Of a DNA stretch of 9,144 nucleotides, positions 1 through 5,149 are shown piece after piece (the first letter of the stretch is position 1; the number at the start of each line of letters is the position of its first letter). The notes below the pieces were generated by a model. It ran no database searches and was not told the origin of the DNA. It worked only from the letters and a program-made list of their open reading frames with translations. The stretch covers positions 1-9,144 of the forward strand of contig JAPYOZ010000034.1 in assembly GCA_029941485.1 (NCBI GenBank), given 5' to 3'. The position numbers and the translations under genes were made by a program. This DNA is from Gammaproteobacteria bacterium (GTDB lineage: Bacteria > Pseudomonadota > Gammaproteobacteria > PS1 > Pseudothioglobaceae).

Positions 1-3000
1 TCGAGTAAATCCCATAGTTTTTCTTTTTCACTGTGTTCAGGGCAAGCAGGGTAGCCAGGTGCAGGGCGAATGCCACGGTATTTTTCTTCAATAAATTCAT
101 CATTGTCAATGTCTTCATCACTATAACCCCAGAGCTCAGTGCGGAATTTATAATGCATCATTTCAGCAAAGGCTTCAGCAAAACGATCAGCCACCGCTTT
201 AATCATAATAGAGTTGTAATCGTCATGATCAGCTTCATAAGCCGCTACTAATGGGTCGATATTAATACCAGCGGTAACTGCAAATGCACCCATATAATCT
301 TGCACACCACCGTCTTTAGGGGCGATAAAATCACTCAGACAGAAGTTAGGGGTGTTGCCTTTTTTATCTAGCTGTTGGCGCAATTGGTTGAGTGTCATTA
401 ATACTTTACCATTCTCATCAGTGAGTTCAATGTCTTCATTTACACTATTGGCACGGAAGATGCCTACAACAGAATTGGCTTGCAATAGCTTTTCATCCAT
501 GACTTTCTTAAACATGACTTTGGCGTCTTTAAACAGTGCCGACGCAGATTCACCCACCACTTCATCAGTGAGAATATCGGGGAATTTTCCAGCAAGCTCC
601 CAAGTACGGAAGAATGGCACCCAATCAATAAATTCAAAGATTTCGTTTAGATCATAATCTTCAAATACATGAACACCCAATTTGTTTGGCGTGGTGATTT
701 GATCAAACTTAAGTTTGGGTTTATTCTTTCTAGCAGCTTCAAGGCTAACAAGTTTGGTCTTGCCTTTTTTAGCGCGTCGTACTCGTACTTCTTCGTATTC
801 TTCTTTAGTGCTTTGCACTAAGGCTGGTTTTAATTTTTCTGATAACAGTGAAGTAGCAACACCAACGGCTTTAGAGGCGTCTTTAACGTAAAACACACCC
901 TTGTCATATTCGGGCTCAATCTTAACCGCTGTGTGTGCTTTTGAAGTGGTAGCACCGCCAATCATCAGTGGTAGTTCAAAGCCTCGGCGCGTCATTTCTT
1001 TGGCCACAAACACCATTTCATCGAGTGATGGAGTGATTAAGCCAGACAAACCAATAATATCCACATTTTTTTTAATGGCCGTTTCAAGGATGGTTTCAGC
1101 AGGTACCATCACACCTAAGTCAATAATCTCGTAATTGTTACAAGAAAGCACTACACCAACAATATTCTTGCCAATATCGTGTACATCACCTTTAACCGTG
1201 GCCATGAGGATCTTGCCTTGGGTTCTAGCACCACAATCTTGTTTTTCAGCCTCTAAGAAAGGATCTAAATAAGCCACGGATTTTTTCATCACCCGGGCAG
1301 ATTTTACTACTTGCGGTAAGAACATTCTTCCATCACCAAATAGATCACCAACCACGTTCATACCATCCATCAGTGGGCCTTCAATCACCAAAATAGGGCG
1401 ACCCAATTTTTCCAGTGCTTCTTTTGTATCTTCATCGATAAATTCGGTAATACCTTTAACTAAAGAATGTTCTAAACGTTTTTCAACTGACCAAGTGCGC
1501 CACTCTAGATCTCTTTTATTTTCCTGAACTTCACCCGTGCCAGAAAATTTACCCGCAATGTCAACTAAACGCTCACCCGCTTCTTCGTCGCTATTAAGAA
1601 CAACATCTTCTACCGCTTTTTTAAGTTCTGGATCAATATCGTCGTAAACCACCAACTGGCCTGCATTGACAATACCCATGGTCATGCCAGCCTTTATCGC
1701 ATGATATAAAAATACTGAGTGAATCGCCTCGCGTACGGGGTTGTTACCTCTAAAGGAGAACGATACGTTAGACACACCGCCTGATATTTTTGCATAAGGT
1801 AGGTTTTTGGTTATCTCACGGGTGGCTTCAATAAAGTCTACGCCGTAGTTATTGTGCTCTTCAATACCGGTGGCTACCGCAAAAATATTCGGATCAAAAA
1901 TAATGTCTTCTGGTGGAAAGCCAACCTCATTTACCAATATGTCATAAGCCTCGGTACAGATTTCAATTTTGCGTTGTTGCGTGTCGGCTTGGCCAACTTC
2001 ATCAAAGGCCATGACGATAATCGCTGCACCGTAGCGCTTACACAGGTGTGCGTATTTAACAAAGTTGTCTTTACCTTCTTTAAGCGAAATTGAGTTAACG
2101 ATCGCCTTGCCTTGCGTACATTTTAAGCCGGCTTCAATAATCTCCCATTTTGATGAATCCACCATCAGCGGCACTCTAGAAATATCTGGCTCAGAGGCGA
2201 TTAGATTCATAAATCGAACCATGGCCGCCTTACCATCTAACATACCTTCGTCCATATTGATGTCAACCACTTGTGCGCCATCTTCTACTTGTGTACGGCA
2301 AATATCGAGAGCTTCTTCATATTCTTCATTGAGAATTAAGCGCTTGAACTTGGCAGAGCCGGTCACGTTAGCACGTTCACCAACATTAACAAATAATGAG
2401 TCCTCGCCAATATTAAAAGCTTCTAGGCCAGATAATCGACACTCAGGTTTAATATTAGGGATTTTTCTAGGTGCCAAGCCTTCAACTGCATCGGCAATCG
2501 CCTTAATATGATCAGGCGTAGATCCACAACAACCACCTAAAATATTGACCAAGCCAGACTCGGCCCACTCACCCACTTGCTCACTCATGGTAATGGCGCC
2601 TAAGTCATACTCACCAAACTCATTTGGCAGGCCAGCATTTGGATGTGCAGAGGTGTAAGTGTTAGACACGCGCGACATTTCAGCCACGTATTGGCGCAAT
2701 AAATCAGGGCCTAAAGCACAGTTAAGGCCGATAGAAATAGGGTTAGCATGACGTAGCGAATTATAAAAAGCCTCGGTCATTTGCCCAGATAGGGTACGAC
2801 CAGAAGCATCAGTAATGGTGCCCGAGATCATAATTGGCAGTTCAACGCCATCATCTTCAAACACTTGTTGTACGGCAAAAATAGCCGCTTTAGCATTCAG
2901 CGTGTCAAAAATAGTTTCAATTAAGATGATGTCCGAGCCACCTTCAATCAGGCCACGAGTCGATTCCATATACACACCAACCAACTCATCAAAGCTAACG

Positions 3001-3449
3001 TTTCTAAAACCAGGATCATTCACATCCGGTGAGAGTGAGCAAGTGCGTGAAGTCGGGCCAATGACACCGGCAACAAAGCGTGGTTTGTCTTTGGTAGAAA
3101 ACTCATCACAGACTTCACGTGCTAACCTAGCACTCTCAACGTTAATTTCATAGGCGAATTCTTCCATCTTATAATCAGACATGGAAGTTTTGGTCGCGTT
3201 AAAGGTGTTAGTTTCAACAATATCGGCACCCACTTCAAGGTAGGATTTGTGAATATCTTGAATAATTTGAGGCTGTGTGAGTGACAAAAGGTCGTTATTA
3301 CCTTGTACTAAGATGTGCCAATCTTTAAAGCGTTCACCGCGATAATCTTCTTCGCTAAGCTTGTGCTTTTGGATCATGGTACCCATGGCGCCATCAAGAA
3401 CTAAAATTCGCTTTTCTAAAAGGGATTGTAATATCTGTTTTGTCGACAT
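1..3449 (-). CDS. metH: Cobalamin-dependent methionine synthase MetH (C-terminal end cut by window edge)
   Basis: Cytoplasmic enzyme that moves a methyl group from 5-methyltetrahydrofolate through cobalamin to homocysteine, giving methionine and tetrahydrofolate. About 1149 codons are visible. The family is usually ~1230 aa (E. coli 1227), so some 75-80 residues of the activation domain lie outside. Domains in order: homocysteine-binding (1 to ~325) with zinc ligands C244 (GLNCALG) and C307/C308 (GGCCG); pterin-binding from ~350 (NVGERANVTGS); cap domain ~650-735; B12-binding with the cobalt-ligand motif DVHDIG, H757; and AdoMet-activation domain with RPAPGYPACPEH, R1128. Spacing of these residues matches E. 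coli (C247, C310/311, H759, R1134) within a few positions, so no frameshift is evident. The ATG at 3449 gives an N-terminus (MSTKQILQSLLEKRILVLDG) that aligns with MetH, but it has no clear Shine-Dalgarno sequence. The gene is divergent from the small secreted-protein genes. Only 41 bp separate them, so there is no room for a cobalamin riboswitch in the spacer. Confidence 0.98.
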   Translation of the reverse strand, partial: MSTKQILQSLLEKRILVLDGAMGTMIQKHKLSEEDYRGERFKDWHILVQGNNDLLSLTQPQIIQDIHKSYLEVGADIVETNTFNATKTSMSDYKMEEFAYEINVESARLAREVCDEFSTKDKPRFVAGVIGPTSRTCSLSPDVNDPGFRNVSFDELVGVYMESTRGLIEGGSDIILIETIFDTLNAKAAIFAVQQVFEDDGVELPIMISGTITDASGRTLSGQMTEAFYNSLRHANPISIGLNCALGPDLLRQYVAEMSRVSNTYTSAHPNAGLPNEFGEYDLGAITMSEQVGEWAESGLVNILGGCCGSTPDHIKAIADAVEGLAPRKIPNIKPECRLSGLEAFNIGEDSLFVNVGERANVTGSAKFKRLILNEEYEEALDICRTQVEDGAQVVDINMDEGMLDGKAAMVRFMNLIASEPDISRVPLMVDSSKWEIIEAGLKCTQGKAIVNSISLKEGKDNFVKYAHLCKRYGAAIIVMAFDEVGQADTQQRKIEICTEAYDILVNEVGFPPEDIIFDPNIFAVATGIEEHNNYGVDFIEATREITKNLPYAKISGGVSNVSFSFRGNNPVREAIHSVFLYHAIKAGMTMGIVNAGQLVVYDDIDPELKKAVEDVVLNSDEEAGERLVDIAGKFSGTGEVQENKRDLEWRTWSVEKRLEHSLVKGITEFIDEDTKEALEKLGRPILVIEGPLMDGMNVVGDLFGDGRMFLPQVVKSARVMKKSVAYLDPFLEAEKQDCGARTQGKILMATVKGDVHDIGKNIVGVVLSCNNYEIIDLGVMVPAETILETAIKKNVDIIGLSGLITPSLDEMVFVAKEMTRRGFELPLMIGGATTSKAHTAVKIEPEYDKGVFYVKDASKAVGVATSLLSEKLKPALVQSTKEEYEEVRVRRAKKGKTKLVSLEAARKNKPKLKFDQITTPNKLGVHVFEDYDLNEIFEFIDWVPFFRTWELAGKFPDILTDEVVGESASALFKDAKVMFKKVMDEKLLQANSVVGIFRANSVNEDIELTDENGKVLMTLNQLRQQLDKKGNTPNFCLSDFIAPKDGGVQDYMGAFAVTAGINIDPLVAAYEADHDDYNSIMIKAVADRFAEAFAEMMHYKFRTELWGYSDEDIDNDEFIEEKYRGIRPAPGYPACPEHSEKEKLWDLL

Positions 3450-3456
3450 GTTTGGT

Positions 3457-3464
3457 ATTATAAT
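3457..3464. promoter_or_regulatory. Palindromic shared -10 element (ATTATAAT) between divergent genes
   Basis: ATTATAAT is its own reverse complement, so it holds a perfect TATAAT on the plus strand (3459-3464) and another on the minus strand (3457-3462). On the plus strand a start point about 7 nt downstream (~3471) gives a ~20-nt leader that carries the AGGGGG ribosome site of the gene at 3491. On the minus strand the same spacing puts the start at ~3449-3450, at or next to the metH ATG. I see no convincing -35 box and no TGn extended -10 on either side. The spacer is A+T-rich, so a chance match is possible. Confidence 0.5.
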
Positions 3465-3479
3465 TAAGTCTAATTTAAT

Positions 3480-3485
3480 AGGGGG
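3480..3485 (+). promoter_or_regulatory. Ribosome binding site AGGGGG for the first small secreted protein
   Basis: AGGGGG lies 5 nt before the ATG at 3491. It favours ATG 3491 over the in-frame TTG at 3488, which sits immediately before it and only 2 nt from the SD. The MKK start that results is the normal opening of the three paralogous signal peptides. Confidence 0.75.
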
Positions 3486-3490
3486 TTTTG

Positions 3491-3964
3491 ATGAAAAAAT
3501 TGTTTATAACGGCTTTGTTTTTATCCAGTTTGAATGCCAACGCATTTTTAGACTTTAATAGCTACGGTTCTGGCTATGATGATAACGATTGGCCAGTTTG
3601 GACACCTATGTATTGGATGGATGGAATGTTTAATGGTAATGGCTTTGGTAATAAGCGTAATCGAGGTTATGGCTATCCTTATAACAATCGCCCTTACAAC
3701 GTTAACGCCTCACGCTTTGACATAACTCAGATGCCAACGCCTGATCAAGCCTATCAATCAGAAAGTGGTTTTATGCCGCGTCCGAGTTTTATGACACCAG
3801 CGGCTCAATCGTTCGCTAATCCAAATTCATTTACTCCAACAACAAGTGATAATAAAATGCCAAATCCTTATCAAAATACCTATCAAATAAACCAATTACC
3901 CAGCCCATATTCCCGTAATTATCAGTTAAATCCAGCGCCTAGTCTTTACAGTAGTTGGTTTTAA
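3491..3964 (+). CDS. Small exported low-complexity protein 1 (Tyr/Pro/Asn-rich), candidate sulfur-globule-type structural protein
   Basis: A 157-aa protein of unproven function. Residues 1-18 are a clear Sec signal peptide: KK at 2-3, a hydrophobic stretch, and an ANA cleavage box before F19. The mature protein opens with an aromatic, Met-rich and acidic segment (~27-50, including WTPMYWMDGMF) that recalls the core of the next two proteins. A Gly/Asn/Tyr/Arg segment follows (~51-70). The tail (~79-157) is Pro/Tyr/Gln/Ser-rich with a degenerate P-x-P-Y...YQ repeat. There are no cysteines and no enzymatic motif. It lacks the Pro-Trp-Asn ladder of its neighbours, so it is the most diverged of the three. 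Known sulfur globule proteins of Allochromatium are small exported proteins rich in Gly, Asn, Pro, Tyr and Trp. Assignment to that class here rests on composition, export and context, so a surface or periplasmic structural protein of another kind remains possible. No strong terminator follows it. Confidence 0.9.
   Translation: MKKLFITALFLSSLNANAFLDFNSYGSGYDDNDWPVWTPMYWMDGMFNGNGFGNKRNRGYGYPYNNRPYNVNASRFDITQMPTPDQAYQSESGFMPRPSFMTPAAQSFANPNSFTPTTSDNKMPNPYQNTYQINQLPSPYSRNYQLNPAPSLYSSWF
3851..3958 (+). repeat. Degenerate P-x-P-Y repeat in the tail of small secreted protein 1
   Basis: Residues 121-156 hold three successive degenerate units of about 12-13 residues: NKMPNPYQNTYQ, NQLPSPYSRNYQ and QLNPAPSLYSSW. 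A related earlier copy, QMPTPDQAYQ, lies at residues 80-89. The units are similar in protein but not tightly conserved in DNA, which suggests an old repeat under selection for composition. Confidence 0.6.
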
Positions 3965-3984
3965 TGGTTATTTTTTTAAATTTA

Positions 3985-4015
3985 TTTACAAAAAAGTATA
4001 TTATTAAGTTATAAT
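3985..4015 (+). promoter_or_regulatory. Sigma-70-type promoter for small secreted protein 2
   Basis: TTTACA (3985-3990, five of six matches to TTGACA) is followed after 19 bp by a perfect TATAAT (4010-4015). The spacer is 2 bp longer than optimal. A start at about 4022 would give a ~32-nt leader with GGAG at 4042-4045. The region is very A+T-rich, so the boxes need experimental mapping. Confidence 0.55.
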
Positions 4016-4053
4016 ATAAACTTCTTTTAATTTTTATATATGGAGATAAGACA

Positions 4054-4452
4054 ATGAAAAAGATTTTTGCAGTAGTATTATTAGCATTCGCACTAAGCGC
4101 AAATGCATTTTTTAGTAACAACAATTCCCCTTGGAGCAGCGGCTATAGTAACTATAATGGCGGTGGTTATAATGATAACGGTATGTTTGGCTACAACCCG
4201 TACGATTTTTGGGACCCTCGTTGGTACATGGAAGAAATGGGCAATATGGTTGACGAGTTTGACGATGAGTTTAACAGTAATAGTAACAATTATGGTTATG
4301 GTTACAACCCGTACAGCAACGGTCCTTGGAACAACAATTCATTGGGTAACAACGCTCCTTGGAATAATAACTCATTTGGTAACAACGCTCCTTGGAATAA
4401 CGGCCCTTGGAACAACAAAGCTCCGGTAGCACCTGCTGCTCCAGCAAAATAA
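4054..4452 (+). CDS. Small exported Asn/Gly/Trp/Pro-rich protein 2, candidate sulfur globule coat protein
   Basis: A 132-aa protein with an 18-residue Sec signal peptide (MKKIFAVVLL..., cleavage after SANA). GGAG lies 8 nt before the ATG. The mature part begins with an Asn/Ser/Gly/Tyr segment (19-46). Next comes a compact core at 48-73 with NPY, DPRWY, EEM and the acidic DEFDDEF. Then come Tyr/Gly/Asn residues and a ladder of Pro-Trp-Asn-Asn units (90-121). The C-terminus is a short Ala/Pro run (APVAPAAPAK) unlike the other two proteins. There are no cysteines, no membrane segment beyond the signal, and no catalytic motif. The composition and size match known sulfur globule proteins that coat periplasmic sulfur deposits in sulfur oxidisers. 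I infer that role from composition plus paralogy with the flanking genes. It could instead be another self-assembling periplasmic or surface protein. It has its own promoter upstream and a strong terminator after the stop, so it is probably monocistronic. Confidence 0.92.
   Translation: MKKIFAVVLLAFALSANAFFSNNNSPWSSGYSNYNGGGYNDNGMFGYNPYDFWDPRWYMEEMGNMVDEFDDEFNSNSNNYGYGYNPYSNGPWNNNSLGNNAPWNNNSFGNNAPWNNGPWNNKAPVAPAAPAK
4330..4395 (+). repeat. 33-bp tandem duplication inside small secreted protein 2
   Basis: Two adjacent 33-bp units (4330-4362 and 4363-4395) encode NNNSLGNNAPW and NNNSFGNNAPW. The second halves (ggtaacaacgctccttgg) are identical in DNA. The first halves differ mainly at third codon positions. 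A truncated third unit, NNGPW, follows directly. This is the mark of an in-frame duplication. Confidence 0.85.
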
Positions 4453-4472
4453 TTTAAACAAATTATTGAGTT

Positions 4473-4504
4473 AAAAAAACCAGTACTTGTTGCTGGTTTT
4501 TTTT
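4473..4504 (+). terminator. Rho-independent terminator after small secreted protein 2
   Basis: An A7-CCAG arm (4473-4483), a 9-nt loop, and a CTGG-T8 arm (4493-4504). The G:C part of the stem is only 4 bp, but the A/T flanks extend it to about 11 bp and the T-run is long. It starts 20 nt after the stop codon. Confidence 0.85.
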
Positions 4505-4526
4505 CGTCTGAGCAAAATTATTGGTT

Positions 4527-4532
4527 TATAAT
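4527..4532 (+). promoter_or_regulatory. Probable -10 box for small secreted protein 3
   Basis: A perfect TATAAT lies just after the terminator of the preceding gene and 36 nt before the ATG at 4569. The -35 position at 17-bp spacing (around 4504-4509) falls at the end of the terminator T-run and does not match TTGACA. The promoter may therefore be weak or depend on an activator. Confidence 0.45.
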
Positions 4533-4557
4533 TACCACTCATTTTTTAAATTATTAG

Positions 4558-4562
4558 AGGAG
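4558..4562 (+). promoter_or_regulatory. Ribosome binding site AGGAG deciding the start of small secreted protein 3
   Basis: AGGAG lies 6 nt before ATG 4569. The open frame extends upstream to a TTG at 4521, but that start would bury the signal peptide 16 residues inside and has no ribosome site. The ATG gives an MKK signal peptide like those of the two paralogs. Confidence 0.9.
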
Positions 4563-4568
4563 AGCAAG

Positions 4569-5057
4569 ATGAAAAAAATCATTACAGTTTCACTATTAAG
4601 CTTAGCGTTAAACGCAAGTGCAGGTTGGGGTGGTAACAATGGCTTTAACAATGGTCCATGGGGTGGTTCTAACAATAACAACGGTATTTTTGGTAATAAT
4701 CCATATTCAATGTTCACACCAGATTGGTTTAGTGAAGAAATGGACGACATGATGGACGAGTTTGATTCCAACAACAACGGCCCTTGGGGCAACAATGGCC
4801 GGAATAACAATAACCCTTGGGGAAATAATGGCCCTTGGAATAATTCAGGTCCATGGAGTGGTGGTAATAGCGGTCCTTGGAACAATTCAGGCCCATGGGG
4901 CAACAGCAGTCCGTGGAATAACTCAAACTGGGGAAACACACCTATGGGCAACCAAAATGGCCCTTGGAATAACAACTCTTGGAAAAATGGTCCTTGGAGT
5001 AACTACGGTTACAACCAGCCCATTTCAACCAATTCAGAGTCCAGTACCGGCCGTTAA
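4569..5057 (+). CDS. Small exported Pro-Trp-Asn-repeat protein 3, candidate sulfur globule coat protein
   Basis: A 162-aa protein with an 18-residue signal peptide (cleavage after NASA, before GWGG). A Gly/Asn segment (19-43) leads into a core at 44-66 with NPY, TPDWF, EEM and MMDEFD, which lines up almost residue for residue with the core of protein 2. Residues 71-143 form a long ladder of (G/S/N)PW(N/G)N units with nine PW pairs plus isolated W121 and W138, in a background of Asn, Gly and Ser. The end (144-162) is YGYNQPISTNSESSTGR. There are no cysteines and no enzyme motif. Export, low complexity and regular tryptophans point to a self-assembling periplasmic structural protein. Sulfur globule coat is the best match by composition, but that is inference. 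It is the most repeat-rich of the three and is followed by a strong terminator that separates it from the ABC transporter operon. Confidence 0.93.
   Translation: MKKIITVSLLSLALNASAGWGGNNGFNNGPWGGSNNNNGIFGNNPYSMFTPDWFSEEMDDMMDEFDSNNNGPWGNNGRNNNNPWGNNGPWNNSGPWSGGNSGPWNNSGPWGNSSPWNNSNWGNTPMGNQNGPWNNNSWKNGPWSNYGYNQPISTNSESSTGR
4779..4997 (+). repeat. Pro-Trp-Asn ladder coding region in small secreted protein 3
   Basis: The stretch encodes residues 71-143. The unit is GPW followed by 3-8 Asn/Ser/Gly residues, repeated irregularly. At DNA level short blocks such as ggcccttgg and aataattcaggtccatgg recur with third-position changes. The copies are therefore diverged, and the region is not a recent perfect microsatellite. 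Confidence 0.85.
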
Positions 5058-5091
5058 ATAGGTATTGATTTAAATAATATGACATAAAATT

Positions 5092-5117
5092 AAGCCAGCT
5101 TTTTTGCTGGCTTTTTT
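5092..5117 (+). terminator. Rho-independent terminator after small secreted protein 3
   Basis: A perfect 8-bp stem AAGCCAGC / GCTGGCTT (5092-5099 and 5106-5113) with a 6-nt T loop, running into TTTTTT (5112-5117). It lies 34 nt after the stop codon and 32 nt before the next ATG, so it should insulate the transporter operon. Confidence 0.92.
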
Positions 5118-5122
5118 ATGAT
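5117..5122 (+). promoter_or_regulatory. Possible -10 box of the ABC transporter operon
   Basis: TATGAT (five of six matches) directly abuts the preceding terminator. A start near 5129 would give a leader of about 20 nt. The -35 region at normal spacing would fall in the terminator stem (GCCAGC) and does not fit. TATTAAAT near 5133 is an alternative. This is a weak call. Confidence 0.25.
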
Positions 5123-5149
5123 ACAAAACCCTTATTAAATAAAAACAAG

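Noticed and set aside
33..3153. Several plus-strand open frames of 65-148 codons within positions 33-3558
   Set aside because: All lie antisense to metH, whose frame is continuous and carries every family motif at the expected spacing. They lack ribosome sites and recognisable domains.
3450..3490. Cobalamin or SAM riboswitch controlling metH
   Set aside because: The intergenic spacer is only 41 bp, too short for either class, and no conserved riboswitch core was seen upstream on the metH strand.
3965..4000. Possible terminator after small secreted protein 1 (T-run at ~3971-3977 facing A-run at ~3990-3995)
   Set aside because: The only pairing is A:T, with no G:C stem, and the run is not followed by a T tract. 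Too weak to call a terminator.
3939..4124. Minus-strand 61-codon frame across the spacer between secreted proteins 1 and 2
   Set aside because: It is mostly A+T-rich spacer and antisense of a signal peptide, with no supporting start signal.
4532..4975. A 147-codon minus-strand open frame antisense to small secreted protein 3, rich in Pro/Leu/Gly/Gln
   Set aside because: Its Leu/Pro/Phe repeats are the reverse complement of the Asn/Trp/Gly/Pro repeat codons. It is a by-product of repeat composition, with no start context.
4779..4997. CRISPR-like or mobile-element repeats in the region of repeated short blocks
   Set aside because: The repeats are codon-phased, encode PWN units, vary at third positions and have no regular spacers, so they are protein-coding repeats.
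4103..5061. Alternative-frame plus-strand frames over the secreted-protein genes (4103-4429 and 4762-5061)
   Set aside because: They are Thr/Ile/Leu/Gly-rich echoes of the repeat codons in another frame, with no signal peptide or ribosome site.
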